Shown here: positions 34,774 through 46,599 of the stretch, piece after piece
Position numbering within the stretch: the first letter of the stretch is position 1
Layout of the letters: every line of letters begins with the position of its first letter
Source: Micropterus salmoides
Lineage: Eukaryota; Chordata; Actinopteri; Centrarchiformes; Centrarchidae
Reading direction: 5' to 3'
Assembly (NCBI RefSeq): GCF_014851395.1
Contig: NW_024040485.1
Location: 4,417,385 to 4,481,384, forward strand
DNA length: 64,000 nt
Program-made: the position numbers and the translations under genes
Notes under the pieces: generated by a model
Told to the model about the DNA's origin: nothing
Databases searched by the model: none
What the model saw: the letters and a program-made list of their open reading frames with translations, nothing else

Positions 34774-36381
34774 ATGGCGCAGCGAGGATATCTCCTGGAC
34801 CATGAGAAATTCTGCTGTTCCATCTGTCTGGATGTACTGAAGGATCCGGTGACTATTCCCTGTGGACACAGCTACTGCATGAACTGTATTAAAACCCACT
34901 GGGATGAAGAGGAGGAGAAGAAAATCCACAGCTGTCCTCAGTGTAGGCAGACCTTCACACCGAGGCCTGTCCTGCTGAAAAACACCATGTTAGCAGATTT
35001 AGTGGAGGAACTGAAGAAGACTGGACTCCAAGCTGCTCCTGCTGATCACTGCTATGCTGGACCTGAAGATGTGGCCTGTGATGTCTGCACTGGGAGAAAA
35101 CTGAAAGCCCTCAAGTCCTGTCTGGTCTGTCTGGTCTCTTACTGTGAGAAACACCTGCAGCCTCACTTTGAATCTCCTGCCTTTGAGAAACACAAGCTGG
35201 TGGAGCCCCTCAAGAAGCTCCAGGAGAACATCTGCTCTCGTCATGATGAGGTGATGAAGATGTTCTCAGCTGCAGCAGAAAGGACTGAGAGGCAGAGAGA
35301 GCTCGAGGTGAGTCGACAAAACATCCAGCAGAGAATCCAGGACAGAGAGAAAGATGTGACGGTGCTTCAGCAGGAGGTGGAGGCTATCAATCGCTCTGCT
35401 GATGAAGCAGTGGAGGACAGTGAGAAGATCTTCACCGAGCTGATCCGTCTCATGGAGAAAAGACGCTCTGATGTGAAGCAGCAGGTCAGATCCCAGCAGG
35501 AAACTGAAGTGAGTCGAGTCAAAGAGCTTCAGGAGAAGCTGGAGCAGGAGATCACTGAGCTGAAGAGGAAAGACGCTGAGCTGAAGCAGCTCTCACACAC
35601 AGAGGATCACAACCAGTTTCTACACAACTGCCCCTCAGTGTCAGCACTCAGTGAATCTACAGACTCATCCAGCATCAAGAAACGTCCTCTGCGCTACTTT
35701 GAGGATGTGACAGCGTCTGTGTCAGAAGTCAGAGACCGACTACAGGACGCTCTGAGTGAGAAATGGACAGACATCTCACTGACAGGGAGAAAAGTGGATG
35801 TTTTACTGCCACAGCAACTGAGGACCAGAGAGGAATTCTTACAGTATGCATGTCAAATCACACTGGATATACACAGCAACACAGCACACCCCTGGATGAT
35901 GTTATCTAAGGGGAACCGTAAAGTAACACATATGAGAAATGACTATTTCTCACATTATGATTCCTCAACTAAATTCATTCACAATGCTCAGGTCCTGAGT
36001 AGAGAGAGTCTGACTGGACGTTGTTACTGGGAGGTGGAGTGGGATGCACTTGTCACAATAGCTGTTGCATACAAGGATATAAGCAGATCAGGGAGTTATA
36101 AAGAATGTGCATTTGGACACAATGCAAAGTCTTGGGCATTATATTGTCTTGCTAAATATGAATTTAGACATAACGATATCAATACCCCAATCTCAGGTAA
36201 GCGGTCCCACAAAGTAGGAGTGTTCCTGGATCACAAGGCAGGTACTCTGTCCTTTTACAACGTGGATGAAACCATGACTCTCCTCCACAGAATTCAGACC
36301 ACATTCACTCAGCCTCTCTATGCTGGACTTGGTCTTCATTTTTCTGGAGGAGACAATGCCGAGTTGTGCGAGCTGAAGTAG
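34774..36381 (+). CDS. Intronless TRIM-family E3 ubiquitin ligase (RING, B-box2, coiled coil, PRY-SPRY)
   Basis: This is a single uninterrupted 535-codon reading frame. The RING is C3HC4 at residues 15-57 (C15, C18, C30, H32, C35, C38, C54, C57). A B-box2-like finger spans about 102-142 (C102, C105, C116, C119, C124, H127, H131, H140). A long coiled coil runs from about 150 to 290, rich in Glu, Gln, Arg and Lys heptads. A PRY-SPRY (B30.2) domain fills about 335-535, with ITLDIHSNTAH, SKGNRKV, GRCYWEVEW and GVFLDHKAGTLSFYNV. This domain order is that of the TRIM16/TRIM25-like and finTRIM ligases greatly expanded in teleosts, many of which act in antiviral signalling; which one it is cannot be settled by eye. 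The start has a good context (gagaaATGG). The gene lies in a ptprn2 intron on the same strand. No introns and no disabling changes suggest a functional retrogene-like copy. No AATAAA is evident soon after the stop. Confidence 0.93.
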   Translation: MAQRGYLLDHEKFCCSICLDVLKDPVTIPCGHSYCMNCIKTHWDEEEEKKIHSCPQCRQTFTPRPVLLKNTMLADLVEELKKTGLQAAPADHCYAGPEDVACDVCTGRKLKALKSCLVCLVSYCEKHLQPHFESPAFEKHKLVEPLKKLQENICSRHDEVMKMFSAAAERTERQRELEVSRQNIQQRIQDREKDVTVLQQEVEAINRSADEAVEDSEKIFTELIRLMEKRRSDVKQQVRSQQETEVSRVKELQEKLEQEITELKRKDAELKQLSHTEDHNQFLHNCPSVSALSESTDSSSIKKRPLRYFEDVTASVSEVRDRLQDALSEKWTDISLTGRKVDVLLPQQLRTREEFLQYACQITLDIHSNTAHPWMMLSKGNRKVTHMRNDYFSHYDSSTKFIHNAQVLSRESLTGRCYWEVEWDALVTIAVAYKDISRSGSYKECAFGHNAKSWALYCLAKYEFRHNDINTPISGKRSHKVGVFLDHKAGTLSFYNVDETMTLLHRIQTTFTQPLYAGLGLHFSGGDNAELCELK

Positions 36382-36762
36382 ACAGGACTTTGTCAGTGGC
36401 AGTGGGTTCGATTCTGTGTTTTGATTTTGAATTTTGTTGTTTGCTTCATGTTCCTGTGTTGCATTTCTATCAAGTTGTGTTGTCGCCATTGTACTTTCCC
36501 ATGATGGCAATTACTGTCATAAATGTAATGGAATACTGAAGATAAATGTATGTAGTTTTAATCACTAGTGCAGTTAGTCTGAAATACAGATAACAGAAAC
36601 ATATTTTTTCATTGTAATCTGTGGTGTGATCTCATAGCTCTTGTGTTTTCTAATGCCGTTATATTGCTGCACAATTTGTTGCTGTAAATTTTGCTATGCT
36701 TCCCATAACGATATCTCTATTTTATATTGAAAAGTGAAGTAAATGAAAGAAAATCAATACCA

Positions 36763-36925
36763 TCCATCCATCCATCCATCCATCCATCCATCCATCCATC
36801 CATCGTCAACCGCTTATCCTGCGTACAGGGTTGCGGGGGACTGGAGCAAACCCCAGCTGACATCGGGCGAAAGGCGGTGTACACCCTGGACAGGTCGCCA
36901 GTCCATCGCAGAATGTGTCAATACT
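36763..36925 (-). repeat. (CATC)n microsatellite plus dispersed repeat
   Basis: At least ten CATC units (36763-36803) are followed by gtcaaccgcttatcctgc and 'gacatcgggcgaaaggcggt ... ggacaggtcgccagtccatc'. This is a common fish repeat tail. It lies shortly downstream of the TRIM stop. Confidence 0.8.
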
Positions 36926-37149
36926 GTTTAAGTAATTTAAACTGTAGTGTTATTGTAATCATTGCTATCTTTATCAATAAGAAAGAACAGATAAGTTGAT
37001 TATTGTGTGGGTGAAGTGAACATGTACACACAAACAAACACTTTAATATTTAAATCAAACACTCAAAAGCTGCAAAAGAACAAAAACAGACCACTTCCCT
37101 TTGAAACACAAGCGCATTCTGCAGCAGTCTAACAGAAGTTAATTGAAGT

Positions 37150-39140
37150 TTATTTGTTAACTTATAGGTTCGGTAGCGGGGCCACGCCTCAACCACACCT
37201 CCAATCACCTGTCAAGGCTACATATACCGCTCCGCTCAGCCTGCCCCGCTTGTTTTATATCTCCAGTTCTCCAACGAGATAGCCCTGACTCCCTGTAGCT
37301 CTCAGGCCCCCTCAGTCAGCGAGGTCAGGAAATCTAGGACATCGCGGGAGTCGGCATCAACACCTACTTTCCTCTTCCTGTGACAAACACCGGCTACTCT
37401 TCACAGCGCGGCCGTCTCTTCCCGACATTAGAGACTGGACCGTCGCCCGCCTCCAACGGGAAAGGCATTCCCTCCAACTGAAACATAGCCTCCAGCAAAA
37501 CTCAGGCAACAACAAACACCAAGCCTTGTGCGCTTCCGGGTCTCCGCCAGGGTTGGCCACAGCCAGTGGCATCACGCATGACATCACAGGGCCTTGACGG
37601 CCACAGCTTGCATCTCCAGCTCCCCCTGGCGGGGATCAGGTCATATTTCCCCATGTGCCTGCTCCCTCTGTGTCTGACATGTCTCAGGCAATCTCTGCCT
37701 TCTTTTCATCCACGTGTTCGCAGGCTGCAGTCACCTCCCGTGCACACAGATCCTTTCATCCATCATCCCTTCCTTCCGCTGTTTGCAGCAATACGGCTTC
37801 TGCTCCTCTCTCTCTCCAAGCAGTCAACGCAGCAAAAAGAGCCGCTCACAACTCAATGGGCCTCACCCGAATCGGCGATCCTCAGCTTTGTCCTTCATTT
37901 CCAACTGGTCTGTCCTTGACCCACCCACCCCCATTCCCTTCCTTCCCCACTCCCTTCCTTCCCTAACACCCAAAGGAACCCACTTTACAGCCAGACGCTC
38001 ACCATTCACTTCAGACCGTCTCAGCCTCTGCATCCTTCCATACGTTAAGGATACATGTCCCCAGCGATTAACTTAACTCGAGATCCATGTTCCTGACGGC
38101 CTTTTCTTGAAGTGTCAGTATTAGTAGATGTCATCTACTTTAATCCTTCCAACCATCCCTGTCACCATCCGCACCTCCAACCAAGGGTGGACTGGCACAA
38201 TAATTCTGGTCAGGCATTTCACACACAAACGCTAAAACATATGGCCACGTGCACATCCTATGTGCTAGGTAGATTAATTAATTAATTTGCTATATTATCT
38301 CGGTTGCTGGTCAAGTGGATAATTAACGGGAGGCCAAACAGCCCTCAGGCCACCAGTAAATCCTGACCCTCCGGGTGGCCAATCCGTTAGTGCCTCCATC
38401 TCTCTTATCTTCACACTTCGAAGAAGTAAACGGATCAGCTAGGAGTCTCCTTCCGCCTCAACTAAGCTCCTACGAGCCACGAATCAAATGCATCGGCACC
38501 AGGTACGCCACAAGGCATCACCACAACACCTACTTTTCTTACAGAAACAGGAAATGGTCACTCGATTCTGGTTCCATAAACATGGAATAGAATCATTTGC
38601 ATTTTAGGCATATCCCCCTTTTTTCCTCACGAAACACCGCAGTGTTCACTGTTTCTCACCCGCCACGCCACCATCTCACATCATCCCTAGGCCCGCAGAC
38701 TCACGTCTTTCTGTTAATGTCCCCATGCTAAAGGGAACTGACAAACAGGGCAGGCCAGTTTTCATCAAGCTGGCACGATGGTCTGCATTAAACACCGGGG
38801 CTGCACTCTTGCACTGCAAGAGTGTCTGCTCCTTCTGCGTAGCAGCACTATTCAATCACAACAGCAGACAGCAGAGTCCAGTTTTCTTCATCAGCACTCA
38901 CAAACTTACCTCGTCGTCACAGCCGCCATCTTTGGGGGTTTTAAGGGTCTAGCGAGTCCACACTCATCCACCCAGATAACACTACAGTCGTAGAGATTCC
39001 ACACAGTCGATCCCATTCCTCTGTCAGAACCTCACTCCTTTGCAGACTCATGAATACCGCTATACATCGGTTCATCCTCAGGGCAGCTCACATTCCTGCC
39101 ACCACAGGACCATTAGCAAACCATCGTCTCGTCTCTAAAT
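37150..39140 (+). mobile_element. C-rich degenerate retroelement-like tract
   Basis: About 2 kb is clearly C-rich on the + strand, unlike its AT-rich neighbours, with several partly overlapping reading frames. Frame 37655 contains QAVNAAKRAAHNSMGLTRIG. Frame 38725 has KGTDKQGRPVFIKLARW ... CVAALFNHNSRQQSPVFF, which resembles the K-T-D...L-x-R...C-P-V-x-AL...P-L-F layout of tyrosine-recombinase (Ngaro/DIRS-group) elements. The match is weak and broken. It could instead be a decayed gene or another retroelement. Confidence 0.35.
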
Positions 39141-39197
39141 CACACATTGTTGTGACGTAGTCCTTGCTTGTGAAACAAAAGTGTTGTATTGTATTGT

Positions 39198-39200
<3 letters not shown>

Positions 39201-39231
<31 letters not shown>
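39201..39231 (+). repeat. 31-bp poly-G run
   Basis: 31 consecutive G preceded by three GTATT repeats, with quadruplex-forming potential. Length may be inexact in an assembly. Confidence 0.95.
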
Positions 39232-39454
39232 CTGTGTGCTGTTCTCTTCTCTTTGCATACCACTACTTATTTAAGGCTTGATGCTCACTCAGGTTATCAA
39301 ATCTGTTTTCTTTACTTGTCCAGCCTTTTGTGGGATAAATTGCTGTGTGGTTTTATTACTGTAAAGCTGATGATACATGGAGTAACTTTCAGAGCAATGG
39401 TGCTGGGCAATGTTGCCGTCAATGGTAATGAGTAAAGATTAGTACTGATCGCCT

Positions 39455-39496
39455 TCCCCCACTGCCCCGCCTCGCCCCGCCCTGCCCCGCCTCGCC
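39455..39496 (+). repeat. GC-rich CCCCGCC(T/C)CG short tandem repeat
   Basis: Four or five imperfect units of ccccgcctcg/ccccgccctg. Confidence 0.8.
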
Positions 39497-41099
39497 GTTA
39501 TCTGTTCAAAACATAGCAGACATGCCACCACCAAAATTGAATAACTTAGAAATGTTTTATTTTCAGTACAGTGTTTTCCCTATGTGACCGCCTCTACTAA
39601 AATGCCCCACTCATTAATATATCAATGCGCTACAAATTTTTACTGACACACTATGCGAGCCCGGAAACACTCATCACTCGGCTCGCTTCCTCTCCTCATT
39701 ATTCAAAGAACATCTACGTGACAGGTGCTGTAGTAAGACCAGCGTAACTCTGAATCAGGAGGTGCGCAGCGAGTGTTTGATTGTCCGAGCGGCAGAAAGT
39801 GACGGTGAACGCGATTATTTTGCCATTAGTTTGCGCCAAGTTAGCTAACATCTCCCCTCTCCTTCGTTTTATGGCTGTATGTAACTTCAGGTAACTGGTA
39901 GCTGTAGTTTATTACTACCTACTTGCCCAGTGTTGAGAAGATCAGGTACAAACTTGGACTAAACTGGTGTAGTCTGCTGCTCAGTCCTGTACAGACTGGT
40001 TCATCCTAAATTATTTTTCAGTTTTCAGATGAGTCGGAAAAAGTGGTCGAAAAAAAAAAAGGACGGTGGTGACCGGAGCAGCTGAGGTTAGCAAAGCAAA
40101 TTAGTGATGCAAACTAATCCTTTTAAGCTAATGAGGAGACGTTCCTTTTTGGATTTTAATGTGCAAATAAAATGCACCTCAGAAGGGAGGAGGTTTCTCA
40201 TGTTGCCCATTTTTCATATTAATGTCTACAGATAAATGTCAGAAGCTGTAAAATGAAGACACAAAAGACAAACATGAACAGTCGTATCTATAATGATTCT
40301 GAGGTCATATTAACAGGGTTTTATGGGTTGATGCCCAAAACATGCTGTGCCATAAATGTCTAATCACTGTGGAGATGGTGAATCTTCACAGACACTGTGG
40401 AGAGCATCATAACCAAACCACCAAACAAAGCACTTTCCACAAATATAATGGTTATAGTTCCTCCAGTAGACTGATATTTGGGTGTTGTTTATTTATTATC
40501 TTCTCTAGCTTTTTTTTTTTAACCTTTTAATCTAAAGCTCACATTAAACTATGGGAAAACACTGAAATATCATGGACACAAGAGCAATGCTGCTGAGGCA
40601 TGTTGTGTTGGGGTTCTTCAGACATACTACGCTTTACGCGCACAAAAAAAAAATTGCTTCACCTCCGCTGCTACAACTCCATCCTAGGGGGAAAAACTGC
40701 AGTAGATTTTTATAACCTGTGTAGAAATGATGAATCCATGATCAGCATGATCTGCTGCTTGTCACCCTTTCTGGTGTAATACGTTGCTGTTATTGTACTG
40801 TAGCACTAGATGGAGACAGATACCTATAGAACAGCCCATTGGGCATCTGTGAGCATTTCATCTACTTTCATCATGCAGCTTTGCTTTGAACAACAGGACC
40901 TCAGCTACACTGGAAAAAACAGCCTGTTGCTTCTCTGGAGTTTAGCGTTCATGCCTGCAACCGCTGAAGAAAGAATGATGTCAAAAAAGTGAAACAGTTA
41001 TTTTGTGAGGAGTTTACGCCGTTGCCCTTTTTCCAACATCTTTCTTTTGCCTAATTTGGTGCCCTTCCTCCATCCCTCCTCTCTGCAAAGAAAAATGAA

Positions 41100-41310
41100 A
41101 AAAAAAAGAAACTACTCCCCTAGTTTAATTCGCCGAATCGGCACTCTGTGGGAGAGCTGGAGAAATATTCAGATTTCACAGAGAGGCGACGAGTTTGGAG
41201 GCATTTGTCAGGCGCTCTGAAGTGAAATGAATTATGCAAATGAGATGTTTGGCCCCGGCTGTCTGCAGAAGCCATTAGGGAGGACAAAACTCTAAAGACA
41301 CTGAAGCATC
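41100..41310. promoter_or_regulatory. Candidate noncoding regulatory element with octamer
   Basis: Unique-looking, balanced-composition sequence flanked by AT-rich repeats. It contains ATTATGCAAATGAG at 41231-41244, a perfect POU octamer ATGCAAAT. No reading frame is convincing. Conservation is not tested, so this is a lead only. Confidence 0.25.
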
Positions 41311-41539
41311 TGCATTTCAGGCCCTGCCAGTCTACTGAAAAGATAACACAGTTTGCTCTTGCCTTATCTTTTTACTTTTTTCTTTTAAACACAAATATAT
41401 GCATATATTATCATCAGCTGTAAATGTATGTAAGTAAATGGACATCCAATGAGCACCTGTGTTCAACACCCCTGTCAACATGTATTCTTTGTGGACAGAG
41501 GTGTCCACAATAAAAGCAATAGTTCCTGTCAGTCCAGAG

Positions 41540-42161
41540 TAGGGCTGTTGCAATGAAGTAATTTCCCCCACGGTAATATGTTGGGGCTCAACAGCGCGGC
41601 ATTATCGCATTTATTTGTAATTTGGTGCCATATAGCAGAGTAAGAGTGTCTGTATCTGTCACCTCACTGCACAGCGAGCCGCTAAAAGCAGCTTTATGGT
41701 CGGAGCAAGCTAGCTGCTGGGTACTAGTCAATAACATTGCCAAGCAAACTCCTTTTTCTAGTTTGACCGTGTCTTTTTCCACACGTAATGTTAGCTATAT
41801 TGTTACCTTCAGGGCACGTCTATCAAGTCAATTTACATAGCGCAGCAAGGCGCATACACACCATTCGCACCGGTGTGGAGCAGAATGGCTGTCCACAACT
41901 AACCGCTGCGCTGTGGTAACATTATAACTAAATTTCCACAGAAAGCAACATGAAAAACAACTGCAGGCATCCAAACGCTCGTTAGTGAGCTTCAAATGAG
42001 GCTAACCGTTTCTCTCAACTGTCCCCCAGGATTATGTTAGTCTAACATCGCTGAGCCTGCTAGCTAGCCACATTAGACGCATAATATGCTAATGGAAAGT
42101 TAGCTAACCTTTAAAATAAACAGTAAAACAACACAATTTTGCGGTTATCACGACAGCCCTA
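41540..42161. mobile_element. 622-bp nonautonomous hAT element (MITE)
   Basis: Perfect 8-bp duplication GTCCAGAG on both sides (41532-41539 and 42162-42169). The ends start TAGGGCTGT and, in reverse complement, TAGGGCTGTCGTGATAACC. There is no transposase frame. Both features are diagnostic of hAT-type elements. Confidence 0.88.
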
Positions 42162-42443
42162 GTCCAGAGCACAATCAAGTGATTTTTATGTCTCTAAGAT
42201 ATAGTTTTTTGTAATTTTAGGTCGTTGGTTCGGGTCAGGACCGTGCAGTACGTTCTCGGCAGCAGCTGGTTACATGTGCAAAACAAAATGCATTCGTTTG
42301 TTATTGGTGTTTTGCGTTTGCAAACCACACTGTGCTTGTTAAATGTGAACTGCAGGGCAACAGTAAAACATATTATTTTAAGTTCTGGCAGGATATTAGC
42401 TCTATACAGCTGTTCCTGTGATTGTGTTCATCCTCCTCCGTCC

Positions 42444-42485
42444 GCCCACACACACACACACAGACAGACATACACACACACACAC

Positions 42486-42520
<35 letters not shown>
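42444..42520 (+). repeat. (CA)n microsatellite, compound
   Basis: About 77 bp of CA repeats interrupted by CAGACAGACATA and one CG. Confidence 0.93.
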
Positions 42521-42525
<5 letters not shown>

Positions 42526-44276
42526 TCCGTAACCTCCTACTACTCTCACAGCAAACTCAAGGCCCTGTTGATGTGAAGCCACCTTACCAAGGTCAGAGCT
42601 GCTCCTAGCCCACAGCAATGAAGATCCTCACTTGAGTTGAGTCGAAACCCACCTGACCTCACTGTACCTTGTTCGAGGGGACTTGGCTCCCCTGCAACAA
42701 TGATAGATGTACTAGGATCCGTTCACCGTGGGGATAGTTCAGGTTTTACATGTCTATTAAAGTAAATTAAAGGTGAATGGAATTTTGGAAAAAGTTGGGG
42801 AAAGTTTCTCATCCACACACGTTGATCTCAGTAGTTTCTAGGAAAATTGTATTATCTCGAGTAACCCGGACAGGATTACCTGGACCTGCTCTCACCTTGC
42901 TGTCAGCTCGGGTGACGCTGCAGTGAGTGTGGCTGAGCTTCACTTTTTGGAAATTAGATTTGTGTCTTGATAAATTAAGCATTAACCTGCTGAAAGCCTG
43001 TTATGTTTTTGCCCAAGTGAATGTGTGTGTGAATGCAGCCGTTGGTGATTGTCGAGCACATAGGCATGATTTTGTCAAAAAAACAGAAAACTACTGTATC
43101 TTGAAAGTGACCTGGAGCTTTTCTGGTCTTTTATAAGGCAGGAAGGCTCTGACCTCTGGCCCCCTCTCTGCATGTATTTTTGGCCATCCAGGAACTGGAG
43201 CTCATTTGCTGTTGGTCCTTCTCGATAAAAAAGTGCCAGCTTTGGCCCTGAAAACATCCTGTATCGTCCGTTGTGCACCACGGAGTCTTAATTTAGTCAT
43301 CTATTCAAATGTGGAAGTGTCTCTCTAAAAGCCCCCTTTGCCTTCTACCTTGACTGGCTGGCAGCCTCCTGCCCACATTCATATGGTCGGTTTAGTCTGT
43401 GAGAAGCGTAGAGTCACTCTGAATATCCTGGCAGGGGCTCCAACGTTTATTAACCTGTCGTGTCAGATGCCGTCTGTTCACCCGCCGCTAACGCCCGTTT
43501 TCTCAGCCACTGTGGCTGCCATTAAAGGCTCAGTTTTATGGCTCTTTGATGGTGAAAGCTGGCCTGACATGCTGTGCAGCTGTTAAAGAGAGGCTTGTGC
43601 TTGATTCGTAATTCATTTTGCAGGGCTATACTAAAGGTGCTGAAATGTTGTGTAACGAGTTGAGCTGATTTAATTAGATTCACTGTGTAGATTCAGTTAG
43701 AAAATGTGCTGTTGTTGGTTGACCACCAACAGTATAATATTATGTTGTCAGTGGTACTGTCTTGTTCAGAAGAACTCAGAATATAGACATTGTGCAGTGG
43801 AGGTTAAGGAGAGATTTTTTTTGCAGATTTAGTGGTTAGGTATTAGGTGAGAGATGACAGGAAATGAAGGAAAGAAATAGACAACAAAGGTCAACTCTGA
43901 CTAAAACCCTAACCCATGAGGGTGCCCCATTTCTGATGTCTGTCTTTATAACTAACCTTATGTTTTATATCATGAGAAAAGTTTTATTTTCAATAGAAGT
44001 TGTTCTTGGGTTGAAATGTATACAACAATGTAACATGTAACAATGTATCAAATGACAATGTGAAAGTAATGTGAAAGGGGTCGCTCGTAGTGATGAGCCT
44101 ACTGTACATTACCACTGTTTGGCCCACAACCTTAGTGTGTTGGTTCACTTTCACCGCTTCTTAATGTATGTTACATGCATATTCCCATCACAACTTTATG
44201 TGACTTTGACTTACCCATATTCCCATTAACCAGTCTGATTTCTCCCTGTGAACCAATGATCTTATTGTCATCAGTG

Positions 44277-45165
44277 TTAAAGATTCAATGTGTAAGTTTT
44301 AGTGGCATCTAGTGGTGAGCATTACGAATTGCAACCAGCGGTTCATGGTGCATTCATGTGCTTCTCGGATAGTCCCATTTCCTGAATTGTGAAGATGGTT
44401 CCAGCTTCAGTGTGTGTTCATGTGCTCTTAAGTCTGAATGTGGAGTCAACATAGATGCTACTACAAAGATGTGTTGGATTAGCATTATCAGAGCATATAA
44501 ACAACACACAGACATCTAGTTCACTCTACACGGACAGCAAACTAATCGGTATAACTATATTATTAATTACATGTTTGGGAAATATTTATATGCACGTGAA
44601 TTGAATGTGAAATGAATATTGAATGAGTCAAAGTTCTTCTTCGATATACTTCTTTATGTCTCTTGTACACTTTTTCTCTTTTTGCGGTTAAGATTTAAGG
44701 AGGAAAAAAAAGAATCTGATTATTCAGACAACACATGAATGCACCATCAGTCACCCCCTCCCTTTCCGAACTACTGTGACTGACACGCTCGGTCGGGTCT
44801 TGTGATAAATAAAATGTGTGGGTCTCCATTTGTCCAAATTTATCTTCTTTTCTGACTTCTAATAAACCAGTCTACTACTACTGCTACTAACGTTACTTGC
44901 TTCTTCTTCCTCTTCATACGCATTCAGCGTAGTGATGAAACGCACTCTGTAGGGCAGTTTGTCCGTTCAGGCTACTGTAGAAACATGGTGGCGTCCATTT
45001 AATAGGACCTGCGGTGTATGTAGATATAAATATCTCATTCTAAGGTAATAAAAACATAATGATTCATTATGTAAGGTCTGTATACACCACTGAAAACATG
45101 GTTATGCATATTATATTGCATTTCTGTCAATAGATCCTCCTAAATAGTACACACTGGAACTCAAA
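44277..45165. mobile_element. TTAA-flanked inverted-repeat element
   Basis: The left edge is TTAAAGATTCAATGTGTAAG with tagtggcatctagtgg; the right edge in reverse complement is TTCCAGTGTGTACTATTTAG with gaggatctatt. The ends are imperfect inverted repeats of a very common fish family. The TTAA at the left suggests a piggyBac-like origin, but no TTAA is seen at the right. Confidence 0.5.
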
Positions 45166-46056
45166 CATGTTGTCATTGTTCTAATTATCAAAGGTCTGTT
45201 AATATATATAAACTAATTTCCTCACTTTTCTTTAAATGAATGTCTTTCTTCAGCTCAGACAGTGAAATGTCCTTTCCTTCTGAAAACTTGAGATACAGAG
45301 TTTACAGCTGACAGCAGTGGTGTTCTCATTCTCATTTTAAGTGTGCGTCCTCTGTGCTGGACCCTCATCTTGTGGTATCACATCTGGAGCTGCAGTCTGT
45401 ATTACTGGAATATTTCAGGAACATCATCACTCATCTGCCAAATGCCTCGGTTCATGTTGTGCTTTGTGCGGCATAGCCATATTTCCGGTAACATTTCGTT
45501 CCGCTACCCCATCTGGTGTTGGCGCCTGCTCCTCTGTTGGGTTGCCAAAAAGCTGTGTTTGGATGCATGTTAAGCATAAGAAACAGACGTGAATGCCCAA
45601 GCAGCTCATCAAACTTGTCCTCTTGTACACTTGCTGAAATGCAGAAGAGTTTTTTTTCTTCTTCTTTTTGCTTTGTCACTGATGCTGATATTCTCCACTT
45701 GCCAAGTCCAGTAAACGCACAGGAATGTCTGGCGGCTGACATTGGTACAGAGACAGTTTGACAACTAGGTAATTAAAATGTTACCCAGAAGAAAAAAGAT
45801 ACAAATTCCCAAACTGCTCATCAGTTTGTCTTCTTATTTCAGAGAAGAAAAGAGTTGAATATAAATTACCAGGTGACACAAAGAGGAGCATTCATCATTT
45901 AACTGTATCAGTAATTGTTCCACACACAGTAATCGATGCATCATGGAATTATTTGCAAATAATTCACAATGTAGTTTATTTTAGTTAAGTTAAAGTGACA
46001 GTGCTGTGCTTCATATGAAATAAGTTAATGAATGCATGTAAAAGAAAACGAACCTA

Positions 46057-46238
46057 GTTCTATAAGCACAGGCGGAGCCCTCTACTGGACTCTATGGGTA
46101 CTACCTCACACGCATGCACTTGCCCACTGACATTTTATCATGCACATAGCTGACCAATAGGACGTTGCTACCGGTACGTGCGTGACGTATAAATAGCATG
46201 GTCCCTACTGCCTCAGTATCCGACCCCCTCTTCAGCAG
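46057..46238 (+). repeat. DIRS inverted terminal repeat, + strand left copy (element 3' end)
   Basis: From gttctataagcacaggcgg through ctctactggactctatgg, gaccaataggacgttgctac and gacgtataaatagc to ctactgcctcag. It matches the reverse complement of 50291-50477 with scattered differences. The outer edge is uncertain by a few bases. Confidence 0.88.
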
Positions 46239-46266
46239 ATGGCATCAGAGCAGCAGGGCTCATCGG

Positions 46267-46360
46267 TAGAGGGCTCCGCCTGTGCCTATAGAACTAGGGT
46301 TACCATACCGTAACCTTTGTTCTCACACAGGCTCCGCCCTCTACTGGACTCTATGGGTAC
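46267..46360 (+). repeat. DIRS internal complementary region
   Basis: The first half (46267-46297) is the reverse complement of the outer end of the left repeat (tagttctataggcacaggc in reverse). The second half (46319-46360) equals the reverse complement of the outer end of the right repeat, lacking four bases. DIRS1 elements use such a region to close a circular intermediate. Confidence 0.85.
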
Positions 46361-46599
46361 AGTGGGTGGAGCCCGATGACTGTCCGGCCTAGCCGCGACA
46401 AGCCAAAGTCCACCACACCAATCTGGTTGGCCACAGGCCGGCCAAAGCCCCGACCACCACATCACCCCTGAGAAGGTCGCTGGACCAATAGGGGCTTGGC
46501 CTGACCATTAACACCTGGACTGCCCTGACTTCTCACTGGAACGTCGGGCACTGCCAGTGTATGTTCCTACACCCAGTAGTCACTAGATCCTCACTTTTC

